Positions 8,011 through 15,979 of a stretch of 28,445 nucleotides of DNA are shown here, piece after piece. This stretch comes from an uncultured Mobiluncus sp. (GTDB taxonomy: Bacteria > Actinomycetota > Actinomycetes > Actinomycetales > Actinomycetaceae). Location of the stretch: contig NZ_CABTWO010000024.1 of the NCBI RefSeq assembly GCF_902488535.1, positions 1 to 28,445 of the forward strand. The letters are read 5' to 3'. Each line of letters opens with the position of its first letter. The first letter of the stretch is position 1. The notes under the pieces were generated by a model that did not search any database, was not told where the DNA came from, and was given only the letters and a program-made list of their open reading frames with translations. A program made the translations under genes and the position numbers.

Positions 8011-8070
8011 GCAAACCCTTTAGCGACTCGCACACTTTTTAGCGAATAGGCGCACCTTTTGGCGCCTATA
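8011..8070 (+). repeat. three tandem 20-bp direct repeats (block 2)
   Basis: Exactly phased 20-base units: GCAAACCCTTTAGCGACTCG (8011-8030), CACACTTTTTAGCGAATAGG (8031-8050) and CGCACCTTTTGGCGCCTATA (8051-8070). The common core is CAC/AACyTTTwrGCG. The regular 20-base spacing suggests protein binding on one face of the helix, as at transposon ends or a phage/plasmid iteron. They have the same orientation as block 1, about 270 bases away. Confidence 0.6.
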
Positions 8071-8248
8071 TCAGAAGCACTCCATAAGCCTAGAATACTG
8101 ACGAACGGCACCACGCAAGCGACACCTCAAACACCTAACCAGCAAAACTTCCGACACCAATAAAGCTGCCCCGACAAGGCGAAACACCATGTTTTACGGC
8201 GTAAAGATGGGAGCTCACTTTGTATCAAAATGAGCGTCCTAATGGTGG

Positions 8249-8407
8249 AGGTGGGAGGAACGGGCGCAAGCGCGCTAAGAGGTGCTCCGGCGGCGAAGGC
8301 AAATCGTTGCCTTCGCTTAATCGCCTCCGCACTGTTGCGCGATGGCTCACGCGGCTTACCGCCGCTGCCATCGCGCTACAGGGGTTCAATTCCCCGCCCC
8401 ACTCACC
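8249..8407 (+). ncRNA. candidate structured RNA with a tRNA-like T-arm and acceptor-like ends
   Basis: No known RNA family is recognised. The plus strand folds extensively. (1) GTGC (8282-8285) pairs with GCAC (8329-8332), then after a UCC/UCC internal loop GGCG pairs with CGCC, then after a UUAAU bulge the perfect 10-bp GCGAAGGCAA/TTGCCTTCGC (8292-8301/8306-8315) closes on ATCG. (2) GCGCGATGGC (8337-8346) pairs exactly with GCCATCGCGC (8366-8375) around an inner GCGGC/GCCGC stem. (3) AGGGG-TTCAATT-CCCC (8380-8395) is identical to the T-arm of the tmRNA next door. (4) GGTGGG (8250-8255) can pair with CCCACT (8398-8403) like an acceptor stem. The conserved tmRNA 5' sequence and a tag frame are absent, as is a tRNA anticodon arm. 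It is followed by a strong hairpin. It could be a dedicated RNA, a degenerate tmRNA-like relic, or mobile-element DNA. No clear promoter is seen. Confidence 0.4.
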
Positions 8408-8410
8408 TTA

Positions 8411-8453
8411 AACGGCTAAACCCACAGGTCTTTGACCTGCGGGTTTAGCCGTT
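8411..8453. terminator. long hairpin between the RNA candidate and tmRNA (bidirectional)
   Basis: AACGGCTAAACCCACAGGTC (8411-8430) and its near-exact reverse complement at 8434-8453 form a 20-bp stem with one mismatch and a TTT loop. It begins three bases after the tmRNA 3' end on the minus strand and four bases after the RNA candidate on the plus strand. T-tracts are weak (TTTAAGG on the minus side), so it may act as a transcription stop for both convergent RNAs or as a 3' processing structure. Confidence 0.7.
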
Positions 8454-8455
8454 CG

Positions 8456-8824
8456 TGGAGGTGAGGGGAATTGAACCCCTGTCCGATCGGGAATACTTGC
8501 TTCTTCTCCGGGTGCAGTCTGTATTAGATTCTCGGCCCCATGCCGCCCACAGACCGGGCTACATCGGGCTAAAGTTACCTATAATCTCGAATCAACCTAA
8601 GTAACCCAGGCGATTCCAGTGGCTCTAAAAACGACGCCAGAATCCGCAGCTAGAGCAACTGCGGGCTGACGGAATCAGTTCCCTTGGATTAAGCAGCCAA
8701 GGTGAAGGATTCAGTACTGTTACGTTCAGCACTTATTGTTTCGTATCCGTCGTTTACGAGATGAGGACACCTCCTCGACCCGCTTCTCTCAAGACACTAC
8801 CGACCGTCGAAACCGATCACCCCC
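8456..8824 (-). ncRNA. ssrA: transfer-messenger RNA (tmRNA)
   Basis: On the minus strand the RNA begins GGGGGTGATCGGTTTCGACG, the hallmark tmRNA start with its D-like GGTTTCGAC, and ends with T-arm AGGGGTTCAATTCCCCT and acceptor strand ACCTCC-A. GGGGGU pairs with ACCUCC; CCA is not encoded. The mRNA-like part lies at 8689-8730. With GCT as resume codon after ATAAGT, it reads AERNSTESFTLAA then TAA, ending in the usual LAA degradation signal. The RNA frees stalled ribosomes with SmpB and tags the nascent protein for proteolysis. The length of 369 nt is normal. It is divergent from glpA. No smpB is in the window. Confidence 0.95.
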
Positions 8825-9014
8825 GCTATTCAGTTATCCCTGCCAGTGGCAAGTATCCTATTGTAACCCCAGCCCGGAATTCTGTCCATAGCCGGGCATA
8901 CCCAACTCATATTCGCCGTAACGATTCTCTGTATATGTCCGAACGACTCCCGCCCAGCCGGCGCCGCCAGCGCGAAATACCCCCATCTCACCGGCCATCA
9001 GATAGGCTTTTAAT
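8825..9014. promoter_or_regulatory. divergent promoter region between ssrA and glpA
   Basis: A 190-base gap that must hold the promoters of ssrA (minus) and the glp operon (plus). It contains the exact palindrome TGCCAGTGGCA (8841-8851) and an inverted pair GCCCGG/CCGGGC (8872-8877/8892-8897). Either could bind a regulator. I cannot assign -35/-10 boxes with confidence, and no known regulator site (for example GlpR or CRP) is recognised. Confidence 0.4.
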
Positions 9015-10754
9015 ATGAGTTCTCTCACCCGTCTGCGCGCTGACCTCGTCGTTATCGGAGGCGGAGCTACCGGTGCCGGGGTGGCTCGCGATGCGGCAAT
9101 GCGCGGCTACGATGTCATTCTGTTGGAACGCGCCGATATCGGGCAAGGGACGTCCGCTCGCTACCACGGACTGCTGCATTCGGGCGGACGCTACGTCATC
9201 TCTGACCCTGAATCAGCCACTCAGTGCGCCGATGAAAACGCTATTTTGCGCCGCATCAACGCCGATGCGTTGGAGGACGTGGGCGGTCTGTTTGTGTTGA
9301 CCCCCAACGACCCCGAGGAATATGCGGACCGTTTCCTCCCAGCCGCCCTCAAAGCCGGTGTGACCTGCGAAGAAATCCCTCTCAGTACCGCTTTCCAGGC
9401 CGAACCGCGGCTGAATCCACAGATCAAACGCGCTTTCCAAGTCAATGACGGAGCGGTGGACGGGTGGAAACTCATCTGGGGAGCCCTGGAATCCGCTCAG
9501 GAATACGGCGCGACAATCCTGCCCTACCACCGGGTTGAATCGATTACCGTCAAGGACGGTGCGGTCTGCGCTGTGTCGGCTCGGGATGAAAAGACCGGCG
9601 CGGACGTTCACGTTGATTGTCGCTTTGTTATTAATGCGGCCGGCCCGTGGGCAGGCCATATTGCCGAAATGGCAGGTGCCAGCGATATACAAATTATACC
9701 CGGTCGGGGTATCATGATTGGTTTTAATCAACGCCTGGTACACCACGTCATCAACCGCTGCGCCCTGTCCGGAGACGGCGACATCCTGGTGCCGGCCCAC
9801 CCCATCTGTATCATCGGGACCACCGACCAACCCGCCGACAAACCGGATTTCCTGGCCATCAAGCCAGAAGAAGTCCAACAAATGCTCGACAAGGGCGAGC
9901 AAATGGTTCCCGGTTTGCGCCAAGCCCGCCCCTTGCACGTCTGGGCTGGAGCTCGCCCGCTGCTGCGAGATACGCGCGTCAGCGCCACAGACACCCGACA
10001 CATGACTCGTGGCATGGCCATCCTCGACCACCTGGAACACGACAACATTCACGGTTTCCTGACCATCGTGGGCGGCAAACTCACGACTTACCGCTTGATG
10101 GCAGAAAAGGTCGTGAACATCATGTGCCACCAGCTGGGCGATAATCGGGTTTGTACCACTGCGCAAGAGCCCGTTCCTTCTGCCCGCGCCCGCCGCTTCA
10201 GCCATTTGTCCGACCGGCTGCAGGCCCGCGAGACAGACCGCCACGATGACCCCATTATCTGTGAATGTGAACTGGTCAATCAGCGGATGATTCTGGAGGC
10301 GCTACAGGAAAATCCCCGTGCCAACATCGACGATTTGCGCCGCCAGTTACGCATTGGCATGGGGCCTTGTCAAGGCAGTTTTTGCGGGGCGCGCACCACG
10401 GGAATTATCCACGATTTCCGCTCCGTAAATCCCCCGGCGTCGCCTGTTTCCACGACGACCCACGAAACCCCGACCCCCGACCCCGGTGCCACTTCTGGTG
10501 CCCCCTGCCCCGCAGCCACGCCCGCCGACGTCAGCACCACCATGCTGAATCTGTTTTTGTCCAACCGTTTGGGCGGAATTACCCCCATTCTCTACGGTGC
10601 GCTGGCTCGTGAAATGGCTTTGCAGAGATGGATTTTAGGCACTTTGGACCTGGAACACCTGCCCGGCCCCAGCTCGGAATCTAGCCGCGCTACCGGTGAC
10701 CTGGCGTTAAATCACGACACGGATCGTGGCGAACCGACAGGAGGTGCCCGGTGA
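9015..10754 (+). CDS. glpA: anaerobic glycerol-3-phosphate dehydrogenase, subunit A
   Basis: 579 residues. It is the catalytic FAD subunit that oxidises sn-glycerol-3-phosphate to dihydroxyacetone phosphate, passing electrons via GlpB/GlpC to the quinone pool at the membrane. The N-terminal Rossmann motif VVIGGGATGAGVARDAAMRG is at residues 12-31, followed by the DAO-fold features ARYHGLLHSGGRY and WAGARPLLRDT. The C-terminal BFD-like [2Fe-2S] domain has cysteines 416, 418, 452 and 457 (CEC ... GPCQGSFCG). Between this and the final helix is a Pro/Thr/Ala-rich stretch (about residues 472-511) that looks like an inserted linker. The start at 9015 has no strong ribosome site, but the next Met falls within the FAD fold. 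The stop overlaps the glpB GTG start (GTGA), implying translational coupling. Confidence 0.95.
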   Translation: MSSLTRLRADLVVIGGGATGAGVARDAAMRGYDVILLERADIGQGTSARYHGLLHSGGRYVISDPESATQCADENAILRRINADALEDVGGLFVLTPNDPEEYADRFLPAALKAGVTCEEIPLSTAFQAEPRLNPQIKRAFQVNDGAVDGWKLIWGALESAQEYGATILPYHRVESITVKDGAVCAVSARDEKTGADVHVDCRFVINAAGPWAGHIAEMAGASDIQIIPGRGIMIGFNQRLVHHVINRCALSGDGDILVPAHPICIIGTTDQPADKPDFLAIKPEEVQQMLDKGEQMVPGLRQARPLHVWAGARPLLRDTRVSATDTRHMTRGMAILDHLEHDNIHGFLTIVGGKLTTYRLMAEKVVNIMCHQLGDNRVCTTAQEPVPSARARRFSHLSDRLQARETDRHDDPIICECELVNQRMILEALQENPRANIDDLRRQLRIGMGPCQGSFCGARTTGIIHDFRSVNPPASPVSTTTHETPTPDPGATSGAPCPAATPADVSTTMLNLFLSNRLGGITPILYGALAREMALQRWILGTLDLEHLPGPSSESSRATGDLALNHDTDRGEPTGGAR

Positions 10755-12055
10755 AAATCGCCGTAATCGGTGCCGGATTGGCCGGTTTGAGCGCCGCCCT
10801 CATGGCCCACGAAAAAGGATACCAAGTTACGGTATACACCAAAGGCCTCGGTGGCCTGGCACTTTCCGCCGGTACCGGCGACCTGTTGGGTTACCTCCCC
10901 GACCGTCCCGATCCGGTGGCTGGCGATCCTTTCCAGGCCGTGGACGACTTGCCGGAAGGTCACCCCTATCGCCTGATTGGGACCGAACACTTACGCGCCG
11001 GAATGGAATGGTATCGGCGCGCCCTGCCCGATTTTTGGGCACCAACCAACGCCACGAACACAAACACATTCCTGGCTTCCGCCCTGGGATCCGTTCGCCC
11101 CACCTACCTGGTGCCCCAAACCTGTGCCGCGGGAGCCCTGCGCGACCAGATGAAACTGCTGGTAGTGGGCCTCAAACAATTCAAAGACTTTCCCGCGACC
11201 CTCATCGCCGACAACCTCAATCGTTCTGAGCGGTTCTCGCTTTCGGCGCGGGCAGTGACCCTGGACTTCAGCGTACGCGGAGACGAAGCCGACGTCACCG
11301 CCACGGACTACGCCAGAAACTTTGACGTCGCTGACCTAGACCCGCAGCGAGCCGCCAAACTGCGCCAAAAATTCGCCACTCTGCTGAACGACACCGTGCA
11401 AACTGGGGAAACCATCCTCATTCCAGCGCTGCTGGGATTGAGCCCGCAAACTTTTAGTGAATTTCAAGCCCTGGTTCACGCCCCGGTCGCTGAAGTTCCC
11501 ACTGTTCCCCCCTCTATCTTGGGCCGACGCGCCTACGACATCCTGGTCAACAGCTGCCGCGAAGCCCGCGTGGACATCCACACCAACTGCGCGGTTTTGT
11601 CCGCCGCCAGCCTGGACGGCACCGTGACCGCGCTGCGGGTTGCACGCGCCGGGGGCGTGGACGAAGTGAAAGTTGACGCGGTATTAGACGCGGCGGGTGG
11701 AATGACCTCGGGCAACTTTGAGCGCGACTCACACTTAAATATCCAAGAAAAGGTCTTTAATCTTCCCGTGTTCACCCCCGCCCCCGACGCCACCGGCTAC
11801 CTCAATTCCATTCATCAAATTGACCTAGAAAATCGCCAGGAGCTCGAACGGGTGTTGATGTCAGGAGTGGCGGTCGATGCCACGATGCGTCCCGTTGATG
11901 CGTCCGGTCGCCGGCTTTACGACAATGTATATTGCCTGGGTGAAATGCTGGGAGCTTGTGCGCCGTGGCGCGAGCTTTCCGGGGAGGGTCTCGCCTTAGG
12001 CAGTGCCTGGACGGCCGTACAATCGTTGGCGTCCCCTGAGAGGAGCCGGTCATGA
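10751..12055 (+). CDS. glpB: anaerobic glycerol-3-phosphate dehydrogenase, subunit B
   Basis: 434 residues starting MKIAVIGAGLAGLSAALMAHEKG. The dinucleotide-binding GAGLAG lies at residues 7-12, and LALSAGTGDLLGYLP is characteristic of GlpB. Near the C-terminus VYCLGEMLGACAPWRELSGEGLALGSAWTA is the second flavin-binding region of this family, here ~394-423. The subunit is flavin-containing and forms the soluble GlpAB dimer. The GTG start overlaps the glpA stop by 4 bases and is preceded by AGGAGG about 10 bases upstream. The gene in turn overlaps glpC by ATGA. The length is near the ~420 of the E. coli protein. It works as part of glpABC-K, using glycerol-3-phosphate under anaerobic conditions. 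Confidence 0.93.
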   Translation: MKIAVIGAGLAGLSAALMAHEKGYQVTVYTKGLGGLALSAGTGDLLGYLPDRPDPVAGDPFQAVDDLPEGHPYRLIGTEHLRAGMEWYRRALPDFWAPTNATNTNTFLASALGSVRPTYLVPQTCAAGALRDQMKLLVVGLKQFKDFPATLIADNLNRSERFSLSARAVTLDFSVRGDEADVTATDYARNFDVADLDPQRAAKLRQKFATLLNDTVQTGETILIPALLGLSPQTFSEFQALVHAPVAEVPTVPPSILGRRAYDILVNSCREARVDIHTNCAVLSAASLDGTVTALRVARAGGVDEVKVDAVLDAAGGMTSGNFERDSHLNIQEKVFNLPVFTPAPDATGYLNSIHQIDLENRQELERVLMSGVAVDATMRPVDASGRRLYDNVYCLGEMLGACAPWRELSGEGLALGSAWTAVQSLASPERSRS

Positions 12056-13395
12056 CGGAAATCTCCGCACTCGACTATGCCAAAGCGAACCTGGCGCGCA
12101 CCTCCCTGGATCAGTGCCTGAAATGCACCATCTGCGAGACCCAATGCCCGGTCATGCGGGTTACTCCGAACTTTTCCGGCCCCAAGTTCGTGGGTCCCCA
12201 AGCGGAGCGTTTCCGCAAGGGTCAGTCCGTGGATAGGTCCCTAGACTATTGTTCCGGCTGCTCCATCTGTACTACCGTGTGCCCTCACGGGGTGAAGATT
12301 GCCGAGCTCAACGCCCAGGCGCGTGCCGTCATGAAGGCCGACAATATGCCCTTACGCGACCGCCTGATTACCCAAACTGAGCTGGAAGGCAAACTGCTGA
12401 CCCCGCTGGCCCCCATCGCAAACGCGGCGCTGAAAAACCGGCCGATTCGCAAACTTGTGCAGGCCGTCATCGGAGTCCACGCCGACGCCCCCACCCCGGT
12501 GGCTCAATCCACCAGCTTCTTGACCTGGTGGAAGAAACACGAAAAGGCGGTCTACGGCGGCCCCTACGTCCCCCGCCGTCCCCAATCGACCATGTATTTG
12601 CCTTCTGAAATGAAGTGGCACCGCGGCCCGATTGTGTTCTTCCACGGCTGCGCCGGAGCGTACTTTGAGGTATCCACATCCATCGCGACGGTCGAAGTGC
12701 TGGAGCATCTGGGGTATCGCGTCATCGTGCCGAAACAGGGCTGCTGCGGGCTGGCATCACAATCAAACGGGCTGTTCAACGACGCTTCGCGCCATGTTTT
12801 GCAGCTGGCACGCCAACTACAACGTGCCGGTAAGCACTTGCAGATTGTTTCCTCCTCCGGGTCTTGCGCGGGAATGCTGCGCCACGAAGCTCGCGAAATC
12901 ATGGGGCTGAACGATACCGTGTTGCGAGACGTGGGTGCGCGCTTGTTCGAGACTTCCGAGTTCATCGCGCATCTGATGGACGAGGGCGAATTCCCGGAAA
13001 GCGACTTGCGCCCGCTGGATCTGACCTTGACCTATCACCAGCCCTGCCAGGTGAAATCCCAGGGTATCGGCAAACCGGCGATTCGGATGCTGGAAACTAT
13101 CCCCGGCGTGCACGTGGTGGAATCGGGCCAGCCCTGCTGCGGTATCGCCGGAACCTATGGACTGAAGAAAGAAAAATTCGCCGTGGCCCAAGCCATCGGC
13201 AAACCGCTGTTTGCAAAAATTAAATCCGTGAACCCCCATATCGCGGCCTGCGACACCGAGACGTGTCGCTGGCAGATTCGGAAAGGAACCGGCGCCGAAG
13301 TCGTTCACCCCATCGAGATTCTCGCTCGCGCACTGGGACTGCCGGGTCAAGGCGCGGGCTCCCGAAAACCAACCCACCGGCCTAGTGACGTCTGA
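12052..13395 (+). CDS. glpC: anaerobic glycerol-3-phosphate dehydrogenase, iron-sulfur subunit C
   Basis: 447 residues. Two ferredoxin-type [4Fe-4S] motifs are visible: C22-C25-C28-C32 (QCLKCTICETQCP) and C67-C70-C73-C77 (YCSGCSICTTVCP). Two CCG (heterodisulfide-reductase-like) domains follow, with FFHGCAGAYFEV ... GCCGLASQ and YHQPCQVKSQG ... QPCCGIAGTYG. The subunit anchors GlpAB to the membrane and relays electrons to menaquinone. It overlaps the glpB stop by 4 bases, and a GAGGAG precedes it. glpK follows after 29 bases, so all four genes are probably one transcript. All cluster cysteines are present. Confidence 0.94.
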   Translation: MTEISALDYAKANLARTSLDQCLKCTICETQCPVMRVTPNFSGPKFVGPQAERFRKGQSVDRSLDYCSGCSICTTVCPHGVKIAELNAQARAVMKADNMPLRDRLITQTELEGKLLTPLAPIANAALKNRPIRKLVQAVIGVHADAPTPVAQSTSFLTWWKKHEKAVYGGPYVPRRPQSTMYLPSEMKWHRGPIVFFHGCAGAYFEVSTSIATVEVLEHLGYRVIVPKQGCCGLASQSNGLFNDASRHVLQLARQLQRAGKHLQIVSSSGSCAGMLRHEAREIMGLNDTVLRDVGARLFETSEFIAHLMDEGEFPESDLRPLDLTLTYHQPCQVKSQGIGKPAIRMLETIPGVHVVESGQPCCGIAGTYGLKKEKFAVAQAIGKPLFAKIKSVNPHIAACDTETCRWQIRKGTGAEVVHPIEILARALGLPGQGAGSRKPTHRPSDV

Positions 13396-13424
13396 GGAAA
13401 ACCGATACGAAAGGACAGACGACG

Positions 13425-14963
13425 ATGTCTCAGAAAAAATATGTGATGGCGATTGACCAGGGTACCACATCGTCTCGAGCCATTATTTTTGACCACTACG
13501 GGCGCATAGTTTCGGTCGGTCAGATGGAGCATGAACAGATTTTTCCCTCTCCCGGATGGGTCGAGCACGACGCGACCGAAATCTGGTTCAACGTGCGGGA
13601 AGTCGTGGGCCGGGCCTTGGGGAACGCCACGAAACAGACTGGAATGGAGCTCAACCACCACGACATCGCCGCCCTAGGCATCACCAACCAGCGCGAAACC
13701 ACGATTGTGTGGGACAAAAACACTGGTCAGCCCGTCTATAACGCGATTGTGTGGCAGGATACTCGTTCCCAAGACCTGGTGGACCGGCTGGCAGCTAACG
13801 GCGGTCCGGACCGGTGGCGTCCGCTAGTGGGCGAAACCCTGTCCACCTATGCCTCCATCACCAAGATTATGTGGATTTTGGAAAACGTGCCGGGAGCGCG
13901 CGAACGCGCCGAACGGGGCGAACTGCTGTTCGGCAACCCGGACACCTGGGTCATCTGGAACATGACCGGGGGCATCAACGGCGGCCTGCACGTCACCGAC
14001 GTGACGAACGCTTCGCGCACCATGCTGATGGACCTTCACACTTTGCAGTGGCGTGAGGACATTTGTCATGAGGCCGGAATTCCCCTCAGTATGTTGCCCG
14101 AGATTCGTTCCTCGTCAGAAGTTTACGGTCAGTGCCGCCAAGACGGTTTGCTGGCAGGAGTGCCGGTGGCTGGGGATTTGGGTGACCAGCAGGCCGCGAC
14201 CTTTGGCCAGGCGTGTTTTGAGCCGGGGATGGCAAAGAACACTTACGGCACCGGGTGTTTCATGCTGATGAATACCGGCACCACCCCGATGCCTTCGGAA
14301 AACGGCATGATTACCACGGTTTGTTACAAGATTGGCAACGAACCGACCGTTTACGCTTTGGAGGGATCCATCGCGGTAACCGGCTCGCTGATTCAATGGC
14401 TGCGAGACAATCTGAACATTATCGAGGCTTCCGAGGATGTGGAGGGCTTGGCTTCCTCCGTGAAAGACAACGGCGGGGTCTATTTCGTACCGGCGTTTTC
14501 GGGACTGTTTGCGCCCTACTGGAAAGGGGACGCTCGCGGGGTCATTGTGGGCATGACCCGCTACAACACGAAAGGACACCTAGCGCGCGCCGCCCTGGAA
14601 GCTACCGCCTTCCAGACCCGGGAAGTCTTGGACGCGATGGAGTCCGATTCTCACGTGAAACTCGGTGAGCTGCGCGTTGACGGCGGCATGACGGCGAACA
14701 ACCTGCTGATGCAGTTCCAGTCCGATATTTTGGGTGTGCCTGTCGTGCTGCCGATGGTGGCCGAAACGACCGCTTTGGGCGCAGCCTACGCCGCCGGTAT
14801 CGCTGTCGGTTTTTGGAGCGGCACCGCGGACGTCACCAACAACTGGCAGGAACACCAAAGGTGGAACCCCGCCATGGAACCTGGCGAACGCGACCGCACC
14901 CTGCGCTTGTGGAAGAAAGCCGTGACCCGGACTTTTGACTGGGTCGACGAGGACGTCCGGTAG
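13425..14963 (+). CDS. glpK: glycerol kinase
   Basis: 512 residues of the FGGY sugar-kinase family, beginning VMAIDQGTTSSRAIIFD, the phosphate-1 motif of glycerol kinases at about residues 6-22. Further family features are GITNQRETTIVWD, the substrate loop IVWQDTRS, GDQQAATFGQACFEPGMAKNTYGTGCF (adenosine/phosphate-2) and LRVDGGMTANNLLMQFQSD near the C-terminus. It makes sn-glycerol-3-phosphate from glycerol and ATP in the cytoplasm, the substrate of GlpABC encoded just upstream. A GAAAGGA site lies ~11 bases before the ATG. No glycerol facilitator (glpF) or glpR is in the window, so uptake must be encoded elsewhere. The gene ends 26 bases from the convergent ATP-grasp gene. Confidence 0.96.
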   Translation: MSQKKYVMAIDQGTTSSRAIIFDHYGRIVSVGQMEHEQIFPSPGWVEHDATEIWFNVREVVGRALGNATKQTGMELNHHDIAALGITNQRETTIVWDKNTGQPVYNAIVWQDTRSQDLVDRLAANGGPDRWRPLVGETLSTYASITKIMWILENVPGARERAERGELLFGNPDTWVIWNMTGGINGGLHVTDVTNASRTMLMDLHTLQWREDICHEAGIPLSMLPEIRSSSEVYGQCRQDGLLAGVPVAGDLGDQQAATFGQACFEPGMAKNTYGTGCFMLMNTGTTPMPSENGMITTVCYKIGNEPTVYALEGSIAVTGSLIQWLRDNLNIIEASEDVEGLASSVKDNGGVYFVPAFSGLFAPYWKGDARGVIVGMTRYNTKGHLARAALEATAFQTREVLDAMESDSHVKLGELRVDGGMTANNLLMQFQSDILGVPVVLPMVAETTALGAAYAAGIAVGFWSGTADVTNNWQEHQRWNPAMEPGERDRTLRLWKKAVTRTFDWVDEDVR

Positions 14964-14989
14964 ACCTAGAGCGCTGGCGAAGGTCCGGC

Positions 14990-15898
14990 CTACCAGTAGT
15001 AACGCTGGATGATGGCGTCCGCGAAGTGATCCACCGCCTCACGAGCAGAATCCAGGTACAAGTTGCCCTCTACCAGCGAGATCTCCATGACGTAGTAGGA
15101 GCCCTTACCGTCAGCCACCAAGTCAATCCGGTCGTAAAGTACCTGGGTATCGTGTTCCGAGGTCATCTTAATGTAGTCGTGGATGTAGCGGCGAACCTGC
15201 TCACCCCAGCCCCACTCTTCCTGGCTGGAATAACGGGCGGTGACAATCTGTTCCGGCTCCGGACCTTCGCAGGCGGCGTGCAGCATAGCGCCCTTTTGCA
15301 CAGTATGGGAGATAACCCCGTTGTAGTACACAATCGAGACCTCGCCGTGAGTCTCAACTTCCTCTAAGTAGCGCTGAATCATCACGCCCGAACCACTCGC
15401 CAGCAGGTCCATAGCGTGTTCAATAGCTTCGCGCCGCGAATTGGCGGAAGTCGAAGTGTAGCGTCCCACGCCGCGCCCCCCGCTGGAAATCGTCGGCTTC
15501 ACCACGAAGTCGCCAAAAGCGGGGAAACGGGAGTGAACCTGGTGTTTAGTAAGGTTCTGTTCGGGTTCCAGCCAAGTCGTCGGAATGATGGGCATCCCCA
15601 GCTTTTGCAGCTCGCGCAGGTAGTGCTTGTCGGTGTTCCATTCCAGGATTTCGGGGGTGTTCAGCAACTTTGGTACGGAACGCGCCCACTTGAGAAACTC
15701 CTCGCGGCGATGCGCATAGTTCGGGGTCGAACGCAGCACCGAGAAACGGCCCTCCGACCAATCCACGCTGGGGTCGTCCCAGTTGCGCATCACGGGTTCG
15801 ATTCCGTGGTCGCGCAGGGCATCACATAAGTCCTGGTCACCTGCCAATCCTTGCGGAGTTTCGGAGCTCATCACCAAAATGACTTTATTATCTGACAT
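14990..15898 (-). CDS. ATP-grasp ligase, RimK/glutathione-synthetase-like (DcsG-like family)
   Basis: 302 residues. The N-terminal part has WDDPSVDW and VLRSTPNYAHRREEFLKW (~40-72), then LLNTPEILEWNTDKHYLRELQKLGMPIIPTTW. This layout is common in the ATP-grasp family that includes O-ureido-D-serine cyclo-ligase (DcsG, D-cycloserine synthesis) and many uncharacterised actinobacterial homologues. ATP-grasp elements follow: FGDFVVKPTISSGGRGVGRY (flexible loop and Lys), VMIQRYLEEVETHGEVSIVYYNG, and a late YYVMEISLVEGNLYLD metal-binding strand. It should ligate a carboxylate to an amine using ATP; the substrate is unknown. An AAAGGA site precedes the ATG. It is the last gene of the murA-plsC-ddl direction, 81 bases after ddl. 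A role near D-Ala metabolism is only suggested by position. The usual last conserved residue pattern is partly visible, so the enzyme is probably active. Confidence 0.8.
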   Translation of the reverse strand: MSDNKVILVMSSETPQGLAGDQDLCDALRDHGIEPVMRNWDDPSVDWSEGRFSVLRSTPNYAHRREEFLKWARSVPKLLNTPEILEWNTDKHYLRELQKLGMPIIPTTWLEPEQNLTKHQVHSRFPAFGDFVVKPTISSGGRGVGRYTSTSANSRREAIEHAMDLLASGSGVMIQRYLEEVETHGEVSIVYYNGVISHTVQKGAMLHAACEGPEPEQIVTARYSSQEEWGWGEQVRRYIHDYIKMTSEHDTQVLYDRIDLVADGKGSYYVMEISLVEGNLYLDSAREAVDHFADAIIQRYYW

Positions 15899-15979
15899 CG
15901 TTGTCCTTTCGATTCACATTCATTCTATCTGTAGTTTCGGCTGCCGGGTTCGCTCCGGGGGACAATAGCTGCGTCCGCC

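Larger units (their letters stand above)
7525..8240. other. gene-free AT-rich interval with degenerate direct repeats
   Basis: About 700 bases without a convincing gene on either strand. The longest open frame, on the plus strand in the middle, has no ribosome site and a composition unlike protein. The interval contains two groups of short direct repeats, listed separately, and otherwise looks like decayed mobile DNA between the restriction gene and the structured RNA candidate. Confidence 0.6.

Noticed and set aside
7741..8070. CRISPR array
   Set aside because: The repeats are only ~20 bases, diverged, without unique spacers between them, and no cas genes are present.
8220..8448. Two overlapping open frames with many Arg/Gly/Pro codons
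   Set aside because: The region is palindromic and ends in a T-arm and hairpin. RNA structure explains it better than coding.
9213..10244. 343-codon open frame antisense to glpA
   Set aside because: glpA is fully supported by FAD and iron-sulfur motifs. The antisense frame is a by-product of GC-rich codon use.
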